Assembly: GCA_020849625.1 (NCBI GenBank)
Contig: JADLFV010000098.1
Location: forward strand, 1 to 52,016
DNA length: 52,016 nucleotides
Direction: 5' to 3'
Source: Phycisphaeraceae bacterium
Lineage (GTDB): Bacteria > Planctomycetota > Phycisphaerae > Phycisphaerales > Phycisphaeraceae
The notes below the pieces were generated by a model. The model had not been told where the DNA came from, did no database searches, and saw only the letters and a program-made list of their open reading frames with translations. Both the position numbers and the translations under genes were made by a program. Positions 1 through 9,000 of the stretch are shown here, piece by piece. Every line of letters begins with the position of its first letter. Within the stretch, counting starts at the first letter, position 1.

Positions 1-1
1 A

Positions 2-94
2 ATTTTCGATTTTCGATTTTCGATTTGCGACTGGAAGGCAAGCGGCTCGCCTCGCTCGCTGTCATTCGCAAATCGAAAATCGAAAATCGAAAAT
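2..94. repeat. Perfect 29-bp inverted repeat built of 7-base units (TTTTCGA flavour)
   Basis: Positions 2-30 consist of TTTTCGA-type units of seven bases. Positions 66-94 are their exact reverse complement, with a 35-base loop between them. The repeat lies inside the reading frame of the gspH-like gene, directly before its prepilin cleavage motif, so its right arm encodes basic and polar leader residues (IENRKSKI). The base composition is far more AT-rich than the surrounding genes. Confidence 0.9.
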
Positions 95-623
95 CGGCTT
101 CACTCTCGTCGAAATCCTCGTCGTCATCGTCATCATCAGCGTGCTTTCGGGCATGATCATGCCGCAGTTGTCCGGGCAGCGCGGCTCGGCGGAGATGCGC
201 AGCGCCGCCATTCAACTGTACACGGCCGCCCGCTATGCCCATGAGCAGGCGGTCTTGCGCAGCAACACCGTGCGCCTGCTCTTTGACACCATCGACAACA
301 GCTACCGCATCCAGGTGGAAAACCCCGAGGCGGAAGATGAATCCGAACCCTTCGAGGACATCACCACCGGCCCGATCAAGCCGACGAAGCTGCCTGACAG
401 TTTGCAGTTCGGCTCGCTGCTGATCGAACCGGTGCAGCGCAGCGTGACACCCGAGATCGCCATCTGCTTTTACAGTGACGGCTCCGCCGACCCGGCCGCC
501 ATCGAAATCACCGACGGTCGGCGCTCGCGCAGCCTGCTGGTGTTCCCCTACACCGGCCGCTGCGAAATGATCGACGGCACCACGCTGCAAACGCCCAGCG
601 AACGGGAGGATCTGGACGCGTGA
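3..623 (+). CDS. gspH: Type II secretion minor pseudopilin GspH-like (5' partial)
   Basis: Minor pseudopilin of the type II secretion pseudopilus, inserted in the inner membrane after leader cleavage. The class III leader motif GFTLVEILVVIVIISVLSG starts at 96, and the frame stays open upstream to the window edge, so the true start lies outside or in the repeat; the GTG at 141 lies inside the hydrophobic helix and cannot be the start. The body (STAARYAHEQA-like helix, then a beta-rich domain) fits GspH. The leader codons from 3 to 95 are made entirely of an inverted repeat (2-30 with 66-94). The stop at 621-623 overlaps the next gene's GTG in GTGA, so translation is probably coupled. The H assignment rests on its position before I, J and K. 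Confidence 0.8.
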   Translation, partial: FSIFDFRFATGRQAARLARCHSQIENRKSKIGFTLVEILVVIVIISVLSGMIMPQLSGQRGSAEMRSAAIQLYTAARYAHEQAVLRSNTVRLLFDTIDNSYRIQVENPEAEDESEPFEDITTGPIKPTKLPDSLQFGSLLIEPVQRSVTPEIAICFYSDGSADPAAIEITDGRRSRSLLVFPYTGRCEMIDGTTLQTPSEREDLDA

Positions 624-1063
624 CCAATTCGAATTTCGAATTTCGAATTTCGAATTTCCGCCGCCACAGCGGCGGCTTCACCCTCATTGAATGCCTGCTG
701 GCCGCGGTCGTGCTGGCGATTTTCGGGGCGGCCATGGCTTCGAGCATCAGCCAGGCCCTGACCACCAATGCCCAGGCCCAGAACGAGCAACTGGCCGCCA
801 CGTATCTCGATGAAGTGCTCACCCGCATCGACGCCATCGGCCCGGCCACCATGGCCACCCAGGGGCCCTTCGACGGACAGATCGGCGGTCAGTTCAACTG
901 GACCGCGGACATTCAGCAGCAGCCCGACAGCGATCTCTATTCCGTCACCGTCACCATCACCTGGCAGACCCCCGGCGGCTCACGCTCGGTCCAGGCCTAC
1001 ACGCTCCTGCACGACGCCCTCGGCTCACGACCCGTCCAACTCTATTGGGAGGATTTGTCGTGA
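620..1063 (+). CDS. gspI: Type II secretion minor pseudopilin GspI-like
   Basis: Minor pseudopilin, 147 residues. GTG start at 620 overlaps the previous stop as GTGA, with a GGGAGG ribosome site at 604-609. The leader is about 19 residues, ending in Gly19 before FTLIE, followed by a hydrophobic helix (residues 20-42). The small C-terminal domain, with the pattern of Thr/Val-rich strands and no H-X9-DG motif, matches GspI. The leader residues NSNFEFRISNF are encoded by four tandem copies of GAATTTC; because the unit is seven bases long, it reads through all three frames and gives a seven-residue period. The stop overlaps the next GTG as GTGA. Identification is by order and size. Confidence 0.8.
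   Translation: MTNSNFEFRISNFRRHSGGFTLIECLLAAVVLAIFGAAMASSISQALTTNAQAQNEQLAATYLDEVLTRIDAIGPATMATQGPFDGQIGGQFNWTADIQQQPDSDLYSVTVTITWQTPGGSRSVQAYTLLHDALGSRPVQLYWEDLS
631..658. repeat. Tandem heptamer GAATTTC x4, self-complementary
   Basis: Four exact head-to-tail copies of GAATTTC occupy 631-658, with a partial copy before them. The unit is an odd palindrome (GAA-T-TTC), so the array can pair with itself. It is translated as part of the GspI leader. Confidence 0.9.
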
Positions 1064-1959
1064 GAGGATTGATTTTAGATTTTAGATTTTTAATTTTAGA
1101 TTTGGATGCGGTGTCTGCGCAACCAGTACGCTCAATTGCCGATCACAAATCTAAAATCGCAAATCTAAAATCTAAAATTACCCCCCCCGCTTTCACTCTC
1201 GTCGAACTGATGATCGTCAGCGCCCTGGTGGGCCTGGTCATGGCCACGGCTTCCACCATGATCTGGCAGACTGACGGCGCCCGGCGGCGAACCGAGCGCT
1301 CCGCCGACGCCTGGACTGAAGCCGACACCGCCCTGCGGGCCATCAGCGATGCCATGGCCAACATCTATCGCCCCACCGTGGACGACACCGAGATTGTTTT
1401 TGAAGGCATCGACGGCACGCTCAACGGCGAGCCTTCCGATCGCGTGCGCTTCATGACAGTCGGCTATCACACGGTGCGCCTCGGGCAGCCAGAGTCGGAC
1501 GTGCGCGAGGTGGAGTTCGCTCTGGTGCAGGACCCTGATGACGATACATCCTCGCTGGCGCGGCGGCTGGACCCGACGTACAACCTAACCGACGAGGTCG
1601 GCGGCGTGATCGATCGGCTGGCCCGCAACGTGGTGATGCTCGACATCCGCTACTTCGACGGGCTGGACTGGCTGGAGGAGTGGCCGCTGGAGTACAACCA
1701 GTTGCCCGCGGCCGTGCGCGTGACGCTGCGCGTGATGGTGGAGAACTGGAACCCCAGCGACACACGTCAGCCGAGCACCATCACGCTGACGCGCCTGATC
1801 TACCCGCCGCGCGTGCCGCCGTTCGAGCCGGCCGCACCTTCATCGCAGCAGAACAACCAGACGCAAAGCCAGGGCGCAACGAGCGTCACCGTCCCCTCAT
1901 CCAGTGGGTCGTCCACGTCCAACTCCAGTTCCGGGAACAGAGGAGGCGGACGTGAGTAG
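1060..1959 (+). CDS. gspJ: Type II secretion minor pseudopilin GspJ-like
   Basis: Minor pseudopilin, 299 residues. GTG at 1060 is chosen over TTG at 1045 because GGGAGGA at 1047-1053 is well spaced from it and the start overlaps the previous stop as GTGA. The leader is unusually long, about 44 residues, and is encoded by an inverted repeat of GATTTTA-type units. The cleavage site reads PPA|FTLVE, so the residue before the Phe is Ala, where prepilin peptidases normally require Gly. A C8 homopolymer (1181-1188) lies just upstream of the cleavage codon. The mid domain fits GspJ by length; the last 50 residues are Ser/Gly/Gln/Asn-rich and probably disordered. The stop lies within the start region of the next gene. 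Confidence 0.8.
   Translation: MRGLILDFRFLILDLDAVSAQPVRSIADHKSKIANLKSKITPPAFTLVELMIVSALVGLVMATASTMIWQTDGARRRTERSADAWTEADTALRAISDAMANIYRPTVDDTEIVFEGIDGTLNGEPSDRVRFMTVGYHTVRLGQPESDVREVEFALVQDPDDDTSSLARRLDPTYNLTDEVGGVIDRLARNVVMLDIRYFDGLDWLEEWPLEYNQLPAAVRVTLRVMVENWNPSDTRQPSTITLTRLIYPPRVPPFEPAAPSSQQNNQTQSQGATSVTVPSSSGSSTSNSSSGNRGGGRE
1071..1179. repeat. Inverted repeat of 7-base units (GATTTTA flavour) inside the gspJ leader
   Basis: The left arm, 1071-1103, is a run of GATTTTA-like heptamers. The right arm, 1147-1179, is its reverse complement with about four mismatches in 33, and the loop is about 43 bases. The left arm encodes LILDFRFLILDL and the right arm encodes KSKIANLKSKI in the GspJ leader. 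Confidence 0.88.
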
Positions 1960-3256
1960 GAACACGTATCGATTCACGCGATCCACTTCCGGGGGGCCGG
2001 GGAAGAGCCGGACTCTGCGAGTCCGGTCCGGGCGCACAGTGCCCGGCTCTGCTTCGGGAGCGGTGCTGGTGTTGACGATGTGGCTGCTGCTGATCATCGG
2101 GCTGACGCTGCTGGGTCTCAATCGCGTCACGGCCGTCAGCCGCGCTCGTTCGCATGGCCAGTTGCAGCGCGTGCAGGCGCACTGGCTGGCGCGGGCGGGT
2201 GTGGAAAAGGCGCTCGATCTGCTCAGCTTCGACGTCACGTCCGACGATGGGCCACTGGATTACTGGTACGACAGTCCTGACGATTTTGCCGAAGTACCCC
2301 TGGCCGACGGCTACACCTACAGCGTGCTGGCCTCGCAGGCTGACGATCCGACCCTGGTGCGCTACGGGCTGATCGACGAGGCGAGCAAGATCAACGTCAA
2401 CTTCGCCAGCCGCAATCTGCTGCTGGGCATCGATGGCATCTCCGAGGAGCTGGTCGATTGCCTGATCGACTGGCGCGACCGCAACGACACGGTCCGTCCC
2501 GGCGGCGCCGAGCGCGGCTACTACAGCCAGCTTGATTTCCCCTACGAAATCCGCAACGGCAACCTGCACACGCAGCGCGAGATGCTGCTGGTGCGCGGCA
2601 TGGACGATGCGTCTTTCTTCGGTGACGCCACGCATCCGCCGCTGGCCGCACTGACCACGGTCTGGAGCTACGATCCACCCACACTGCCCGACGGCCGCCA
2701 GCGCGTGTACCTCCGCCGCGCCAATGCCGGCGAACTGGTCAATCGCTTCAACTTCACGCAATCCCTGGCGGAAAAGGTGGTCGAGGAAGGCCGCAATGCC
2801 GACTCGATCTTCGACCTGGTCTCGGTCAGGGGCGACAACGACGCCCAGGTGCAGCCGGGCCAGATCAACCAGATCACGCTGGAGTGGCTGGCCAATCACG
2901 TGGAAGAGCTTTCCGCGGCCTCCAATCAGAACGAGCGCACCGCCAAAATCAACATCAACACCGCGCCCAAAGCTGTGCTCGAAGCATTGTCCGGCATGGA
3001 TGACCGCGCGGTAGCCAACCTCATCAGCGCCCGGGCCGGCAGCGGTGGATTCATCAACGTCGGCGAATTGCTGACGCGCGGCATCTTCAGTTCACGCCAG
3101 TTCCGCCGCAACGCCGAATTGCTCACCGTGCGCAGCAACGTGCTCAAAGTCGTCAGCATCGGCGCCACGCCCGACGGCATCAGCGCCTCGATTGAAGCGG
3201 TCCTCGACCGCAGCCAAACCAATCCCGTGATCCTTTACTGGCATCAGAGCGAATGA
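1952..3256 (+). CDS. gspK: Type II secretion pseudopilin-like protein GspK
   Basis: Tip pseudopilin of the type II system, 434 residues, the usual large size for GspK. GTG at 1952 follows GAGGAGGCGG (1940-1949) and overlaps the previous stop region. The leader is long and basic, and cleavage is expected near SG|AVLVLTMWLLLIIGLTLL. The typical GspK features follow: an ARAG-x-EKAL helix end, a D-E-x-S-KIN-N start of the helical insertion (EASKINVN), and a C-terminal KININTAPKAVLEAL segment of the helix-hairpin-helix-like fold. The leader codons contain nested palindromes at 2004-2050. ATG of the next gene overlaps this stop as ATGA. Confidence 0.88.
   Translation: MSRNTYRFTRSTSGGPGKSRTLRVRSGRTVPGSASGAVLVLTMWLLLIIGLTLLGLNRVTAVSRARSHGQLQRVQAHWLARAGVEKALDLLSFDVTSDDGPLDYWYDSPDDFAEVPLADGYTYSVLASQADDPTLVRYGLIDEASKINVNFASRNLLLGIDGISEELVDCLIDWRDRNDTVRPGGAERGYYSQLDFPYEIRNGNLHTQREMLLVRGMDDASFFGDATHPPLAALTTVWSYDPPTLPDGRQRVYLRRANAGELVNRFNFTQSLAEKVVEEGRNADSIFDLVSVRGDNDAQVQPGQINQITLEWLANHVEELSAASNQNERTAKININTAPKAVLEALSGMDDRAVANLISARAGSGGFINVGELLTRGIFSSRQFRRNAELLTVRSNVLKVVSIGATPDGISASIEAVLDRSQTNPVILYWHQSE
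2004..2050. repeat. Nested GC-rich palindromes inside the gspK leader
   Basis: CCGGACTC (2008-2015) pairs with GAGTCCGG (2019-2026), CCGGGC (2028-2033) pairs with GCCCGG (2041-2046), and an outer AGAGCCGG (2004-2011) pairs with CCGGCTCT (2043-2050). The block is translated as leader residues upstream of the predicted cleavage site. Confidence 0.85.
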
Positions 3257-4740
3257 TCTGGAAACGCAACAATCACGCGGCCGTGATCGGCTGTCATCCG
3301 CAGGCCCAGGGCGCGACGTTGGCGGCGGTTCGTCTGGACGACGGGCGCATCGAAACGGTTACGAGCGCCAGCGATCGTCACAGTTCGGCCACAGCCTGGG
3401 CGAAACTGGACAGCGACCTGCGCCACTGGCCGCTGGCCGTTGTGCTGCCGCCGCCGGCCGGGCTGCACCGATCCATCGAGCTGCCCCCGGCTGCCGACGA
3501 AGCAACCGCGCGGCGGATGATCGAACTGCGCCTGGCCACCATGTTCCCCATGCAGGACGCCCAGATGCAGTGGGGTTTTAGCCGCGATCAGGCCGGCGGC
3601 AAATGCTGGGTCTATCTGGTCAGCGCCGCGGCCGCTTCACCGGAAGGTATGCCGGCCGCGCCCAGCGCGGTGGTCTCCATGGAGATGGCCGCCGCCGCCC
3701 GCGTGCTGGATCACGATCCGCAGGCCACGCTGGCCATTCTCACCAGCACTAAAGCGCACGCTTCGATCACCGTGCTGTCGCGCGGCGCGCTGCACAGCGT
3801 GGAACAGGCGGACCTCGACGGCGGCGACGCCCAGCGCCTGGCCACCATCGAGGAAACCATAGCTGTGGCCACTGCCGGTCTGCCCAACGATCGCAAACCG
3901 ACACGCCTGCTGGCGCTGGGCCCGGCCGCTGATCTGGCGGAGCGAATCGGATTGCAGCGCATCAGTCTCCGCCAGGCTGCTGGTGAAGATGAGGAGGCGG
4001 CCCTGCTGGCGGGCGGCGCGGCGCGGGCAGTGCTGCAACGTCGCGTGCCCTGCGTGCGCTTCGACCGTGATGCCGCCCTGCGCGTGATCGATCGCAAAAA
4101 GCTGCGGCGAAGGATCGTCATGGCGGCCGCCTGGCTGATCGCGGCCGTGCTGCTGCTGTACGTGGCGGACATGCGCGGAGCAGCCAAGATCAAGGGCCTG
4201 CAACTGGACTCGATCATGAGCGCTTCGGAGCAGGTGGCGCTCGACCGCGATCTGGCCCTGGCCGGCTACCTGGAGACGCTGGGCCCCACGCCGCTGGCGG
4301 TGCTCGATGAGATCGGGCAACTCACCGAATCGATCCAACTCGATGACGTGCGCTACGAGGCCGGCGGCGAGTTTCGTTTGCGCGGCACGCAGAACTCCAC
4401 GGAAACGATCAGCAAGCTGGTCAACGCATTGGACAAGGCGCGGACGCTCGACTCGGTGCGCCTGGTGAGCCAGCGGCGTGTGGATCGGGACAAGATCGAG
4501 TTCGAGATCGCCGCCCAGTTATCGCCGCTGTTCTCCAATGCATTCGTCACACCGACCCCCAAAGCTCCATCCACCAGCGCGGCGGAGGCCGATTCATCGG
4601 CGGCCCCAACCGAACCAGCGCCCGCCCCGGCGGAGACCGATTCATCGGCCATCCCTGCCCAAACTGAACCCCCGCCGCCACCGGCCCAGGATCAAGCACC
4701 TCAGCCGGAGCCACAACCTCAGGAGGCCGAGCATGAATGA
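3253..4740 (+). CDS. gspL: Type II secretion assembly protein GspL-like (actin-like cytoplasmic domain)
   Basis: Inner-membrane assembly platform protein, 495 residues. The N-terminal 280 residues resemble the actin-like PilM/GspL fold (IGCHPQAQGATLAAVRLDDG near the start, then PPPAGLHRSIELPPA), which would bind the secretion ATPase. One membrane helix (about 286-304, IVMAAAWLIAAVLLLYVADM) is followed by a PilN/GspL-type periplasmic ferredoxin-like region. The last 60 residues are Pro/Ala/Glu-rich and probably disordered. ATG overlaps the gspK stop as ATGA. The family is called by architecture and operon position; sequence conservation in GspL is low. Confidence 0.72.
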   Translation: MIWKRNNHAAVIGCHPQAQGATLAAVRLDDGRIETVTSASDRHSSATAWAKLDSDLRHWPLAVVLPPPAGLHRSIELPPAADEATARRMIELRLATMFPMQDAQMQWGFSRDQAGGKCWVYLVSAAAASPEGMPAAPSAVVSMEMAAAARVLDHDPQATLAILTSTKAHASITVLSRGALHSVEQADLDGGDAQRLATIEETIAVATAGLPNDRKPTRLLALGPAADLAERIGLQRISLRQAAGEDEEAALLAGGAARAVLQRRVPCVRFDRDAALRVIDRKKLRRRIVMAAAWLIAAVLLLYVADMRGAAKIKGLQLDSIMSASEQVALDRDLALAGYLETLGPTPLAVLDEIGQLTESIQLDDVRYEAGGEFRLRGTQNSTETISKLVNALDKARTLDSVRLVSQRRVDRDKIEFEIAAQLSPLFSNAFVTPTPKAPSTSAAEADSSAAPTEPAPAPAETDSSAIPAQTEPPPPPAQDQAPQPEPQPQEAEHE

Positions 4741-5302
4741 CCGTGATCGGCGAGCGCTACGCATCGGCCTGCTGGTGGTTGCCGCCGCGCTGCTGTGGCG
4801 TTTCGCCGCGTGGCCGGCCATGCAGCATTGGCGCGATGCCCGCGCGGCGGTGGCGGCTTACGATCAGCAGTTGACGAGCCTGGAGCAGCGCCTGGCCGAC
4901 CGCGATGCGGCCGCGTCCCGCTTGCGCCAGCGCTACGGCGACGCCATCGAAAAACCGCTGCTGAGCCTGGATGAGACGCGCGTGCTGTTTCCACAGGCGG
5001 TGCAGGAGGCGCTGCGGCAGAGCGGCATGAACGTGGAGCGACTCGAATTGCAGAACGTCCGCCGTCTGCGCCAGTCGCCGCAGGTTTCCATGATCAGCCT
5101 GCGCGTGGAAGGCAGTTGCGAAGGATCAGCCCTGCCGCGCGTGCTGGCTTCGCTGCGCCAGTCCCAGCGGCTGACCGTGGTCGATCGCTACGAAACGACC
5201 ATGGCCAACGAAGGCGACCGCCGCAACTGGACCGTGCGCATGATCCTTTCCACAGCCGCCATCTCCGAACCTCAAGCCAACCAGGGAGCTGTCACGCCAT
5301 GA
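4733..5302 (+). CDS. gspM: Type II secretion GspM-like inner-membrane protein
   Basis: Small bitopic membrane protein, 189 residues, with a short cytoplasmic N-terminus (MNDRDRRALR), one helix (about 11-28) and a coiled coil in the periplasm (residues 35-65). This is the GspM/PilO layout, the usual partner of GspL. ATG at 4733 is chosen because AGGAGG lies at 4721-4726 and the start overlaps the preceding stop by eight bases; the frame is open further upstream, but that stretch is a shadow of gspL. The next gene starts inside its last codons. Confidence 0.65.
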   Translation: MNDRDRRALRIGLLVVAAALLWRFAAWPAMQHWRDARAAVAAYDQQLTSLEQRLADRDAAASRLRQRYGDAIEKPLLSLDETRVLFPQAVQEALRQSGMNVERLELQNVRRLRQSPQVSMISLRVEGSCEGSALPRVLASLRQSQRLTVVDRYETTMANEGDRRNWTVRMILSTAAISEPQANQGAVTP

Positions 5303-5994
5303 AAAGCTGGATGAATATCCATGGTTTGTCCGTGTTGCTGGCGGTGCTGGTGGTGATGGCGCTCGCGATGACCGTATCGGCGGCCTGGCACTGGCATCGG
5401 GCCGGCGACCTGCGCTATCGCACCGAGCAGTTGGCGGGAACGGCGCCCACCGTTGAGATCAATGCGGAGCAGAGCGACACCGACGGTGACGAGCCGCGCA
5501 AGCAGGACGACGATCCCGCCGCCGCGGCCGCCAGGCGCATTGATGAGCGACACCTGTTCGTGCCCGCGCCGCCGCCGCAGTTTCGCAATGTCATCGGCGT
5601 GCTGGGCAACCAGGCGCTGTATGCCGGGGGCGAAGCGCTGAACATCGGGCAGGAAAAGGACGGGGCCAGGCTCAAGGCGGTCGGCAGCAGTTGGGTGGAG
5701 TTCGAGTTTGAAGGCAAGACCGAGCGGATCAACGTGCTGGGCGAGCACGGCGGCGGTCCCGGTGGCCCGGGCGATTTCGGGGGTGGGCCGCCGATGATGG
5801 GTGGTTTCCGAGGTGGTTCCCGGGGTGGTTTCGGGGGTGGGTCGCGTCCGCCCATGGATGAGTCACAGCGCGAGCAGATGCGCGAGATGTTCATGCGCGC
5901 CCGCGAATCGATGACGCCCGAGCAACAGGAAGAAATGCGCCGCCGTATCGAGGAGTTTCGCTCACGGCGCAATGGTGACGGCAATCGCAACTGA
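5299..5994 (+). CDS. Membrane-anchored GspC-like protein with Gly-rich tail
   Basis: Probably the linker between inner membrane and secretin, 231 residues. One N-terminal membrane helix (about 9-30) is followed by an acidic linker and a compact beta domain (about 95-150) with VIGVLGNQALYAGGEALNIG and a second half ending GKTERINVLG. This resembles the homology region of GspC. A Gly/Pro/Met-rich stretch (153-190) and a charged coiled helix (MREMFMRARESMTPEQQ) follow; neither is typical of GspC. ATG at 5299 overlaps the previous stop as ATGA. The order C-like then D matches classical type II operons. The function is inferred from position and this domain only. Confidence 0.55.
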   Translation: MKSWMNIHGLSVLLAVLVVMALAMTVSAAWHWHRAGDLRYRTEQLAGTAPTVEINAEQSDTDGDEPRKQDDDPAAAAARRIDERHLFVPAPPPQFRNVIGVLGNQALYAGGEALNIGQEKDGARLKAVGSSWVEFEFEGKTERINVLGEHGGGPGGPGDFGGGPPMMGGFRGGSRGGFGGGSRPPMDESQREQMREMFMRARESMTPEQQEEMRRRIEEFRSRRNGDGNRN

Positions 5995-6050
5995 CAGACC
6001 TACGGCCCAAACGACAGGCCCTGCTGATACGTCGCGGAAGGATCACATTC

Positions 6051-9000
6051 ATGTATGAAGTTCACGAGCATCGCACTTGTCTGCTGCTGGCGGCGCTGAC
6101 GATCAGCCTGGCGGTGATGTGGCCGATCTGCGCGGCCGTCGCCCAGGAGAATTCGGATGTCGCCGACAGCGCCACAGCCGAGTCCAGCGATTCGGGCGCT
6201 ACCACTGAGCAGGCAACTGCGGCAGAGACCGGCGAATCGGCGTCACCCACTGAACAATCGCCGCCGCAGTCGCCCGATCAGTCTTATCGCCGTGAGTTTC
6301 GCGGAGAACGGCCCGAAGGCGGCTTCGGTTCCTGGCGGGGCCGCGACGGTGGCGGCCCGGAACGTGGGCCCTCTTCCGGGGGCGGGGGCGAAGGCGAACC
6401 GGGTCAGCCCGATGACGGCCTGGTCTCCGTCTCCTTCAATAATGCCGAGCTGCGCCAGATCGCCCAGTTCTACATGCAGCAGCTCAAGAAGCCGGTGATT
6501 CCCGAGGAGTCGATCCAGGGTGTGCGCATCACGATCCTGTCCGATCAGCGCCTGCCGCTGCGCGACGCGTTGCAGTTGATCGGCACCGCCCTGCGCCAGA
6601 AGGGCGTGATGATCGTGGAAAGCCCCAGGCAGATCGAGTTTCTGCCCATCGCCATGGCCATGAAGGTCAACCGCCGCGTCATCGGCCCCGAGCAGAGCGT
6701 GGCGGACCTGGAAGATCAATCGCAGATCGTGGACAAGGTCTTCGAGTTGCAGCACTACCGTGCGGATCGACTCAAGGACATCATCCTGCCCATGCTGCCG
6801 GACTATGCCGCCGTGATGGCCGATCCCAACATCAATCGCCTGACCGTGACCGAGGCGGCCGCCAATCTGCTGCGCATCGAGCAACTGGTCAAGGAACTGG
6901 ACGTGCCGGCCTCGACGCCCACCATCGACCACATCTTCCAGATCAAGGAAGGCGACGCCAGCGAGATCGTTTCGATGCTGCGCGTGATCCTGGCGGGCAC
7001 GCTCGACGCCGAGACAGGCAGGGCGTTTCTCAGCCAACCGGATTCCAGCGGCAGAAGCACGTCCGGCCGTTCGTCCTCGCGTGACAGCGGGCGCGATCGC
7101 GGTAACAGCGGCATGCCCTTCCCCGGCATGCAGCAGCCACCTTCGCCGACGCCTTCATCCGGCAGCAGCGCCGCGGCGGCCAGCACCACCATCCTGGTCG
7201 AGCCTTCCAAGTCGCCGATCCTGCTGCATGCCGACATCGGGCGCAACTGGATCATCGCAGTCGCTTCGCCCTCGGCCATGGAGCTGATTCAGAAGTGGAT
7301 CGAGCAACTCGATCAGCCCAAGACCACCGAAGAGCCCTACGCCCTGTTCGACGTGCAGCACGCGGACATGGACGAGCTGGGCAACCAGTTGACCGCGACC
7401 ATCGAATCCATCCCCGATGCCGACGTGCGCAACAGCGTGCGCATCATTCCGTTCACCAAGTCGCGGCAGATCATGGTCTATGGCTCGCAGCGCGGGCGTC
7501 AACTCGTGCAGGACCTGCTCAAACAACTGGACGTGGAAACCTCGCAGTACCGCATCATCAAGGAAATCTCGCTCCAATACGCCGAGGCTGAGAGCGTCGC
7601 CGAGCAGATCAACGACCTGTTCGCCGAAGGCGGCGGCAGCGACTTTCCCTTCTTCTTCGGCGGGCGCAACCAGCGTCAGACCGAGCAGGACGTCAAGGTC
7701 ACCTATGACATGACCCGCAACAGCATCACCGTGATGACCGATCCCAACCGCATGCTCCAGATTGAAAAAGTCATCGCTGAGCAGTGGGACCGCCCGCTGG
7801 ACCTGGAGGAAGTGCAGCCGAAGGTCTATTACCTGCGTTACACCGATCCGGTGCAGGTGCAGACGCTGCTGGAGAACATGTTCAGCAAGTCGCAGAGCAC
7901 CTCCAGCGGCTCGTGGTGGAACCCGACGACGACCACCACCAACGCCGTCGGCCGCTTGTTCGGGCAGTTCAGCTTCGAGGCCCTCAGCGGCACCAACACG
8001 CTGATCGTCAGCTCCACCAGCAAGGCCAACTACAAGGTGATTGACGAGTTGCTGACCCGGATCGACACGCCGCAGGAGGCGGGGCTTCCGCTGATCATCG
8101 AGTTGAAGCACGCCAATGCCGAGGAAGTCGCCGAGCAGCTCAACGCCACCTTCTCCGAGCCGGGCACCACCGCCCAGGTGACCCGGGCCGCCCGCGGCCT
8201 GAGCAGTTCGGTCACCAGCGCCACCAGCAATTCCGACAGCACCTCGTCGGGAAACAACAATAACAACAACAACCAGGGCGACAGCGACCAGACCGACTCG
8301 AGCATGATGAGCTTCTGGTGGGCCGAGTCGCGCACCAGCACGGACGAGCAGCCGATCTCCAACCTGATCGGCAAGCCGCGCTTCGTGCCGGTCAACCGCC
8401 GCAACGCCCTGATGATCCTGGCGCCCATGGCCTACAGCGAACCGCTGTCGGCGCTGGTCACGGACATGGACAAGCCCGGCTCGCAGGTGCTCATCCAGGC
8501 CATCATCACCGAAGTGCAGCACGATGATGAATCGACCCTCGGCATGCGCCTGGCGTCCGATCCGTCGATCCTCTCCGACAGCCGCCTGTCCGATCAGGCC
8601 ATCGGAGCGACCATCGGGAATACCACCACCGGCACCCGCACCTTCTCCGACTACTTTACCGGCAGCAGCGTGATCAACGCCGACGTCAACCTCAACATGC
8701 TCATTCAACTGTTGATCCGCAAGGTCAACATGAAAATCCTCAACGAGCCGCGCATCTATACTTCGGACAACCAGGAGGCCTACTTCTTCGACGGCCAGCG
8801 CGTGCCCACCGTGGTCGGCGACCAGTCCAGCAACCTCAACAACAACAACATCGTCCGCAGCTTCGAATACAAGAACATCGGCACGCTCCTCCAGGTCCGC
8901 CCCCACATCACGCAGGAAGGCGACGTCGATCTGGAAGTCAACCTGGAACTGTCCAGCGTCGTGACCGGTGAAACCGTCTTCGGCAACTTCATCTTCAACA

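Noticed and set aside
1..100. Regularly repeated units at the window start as a CRISPR array
   Set aside because: Units are seven bases without spacers, arranged as inverted arms, and no cas genes are present.
141..623. gspH starting at GTG 141
   Set aside because: This start would remove the prepilin cleavage motif and half of the membrane helix.
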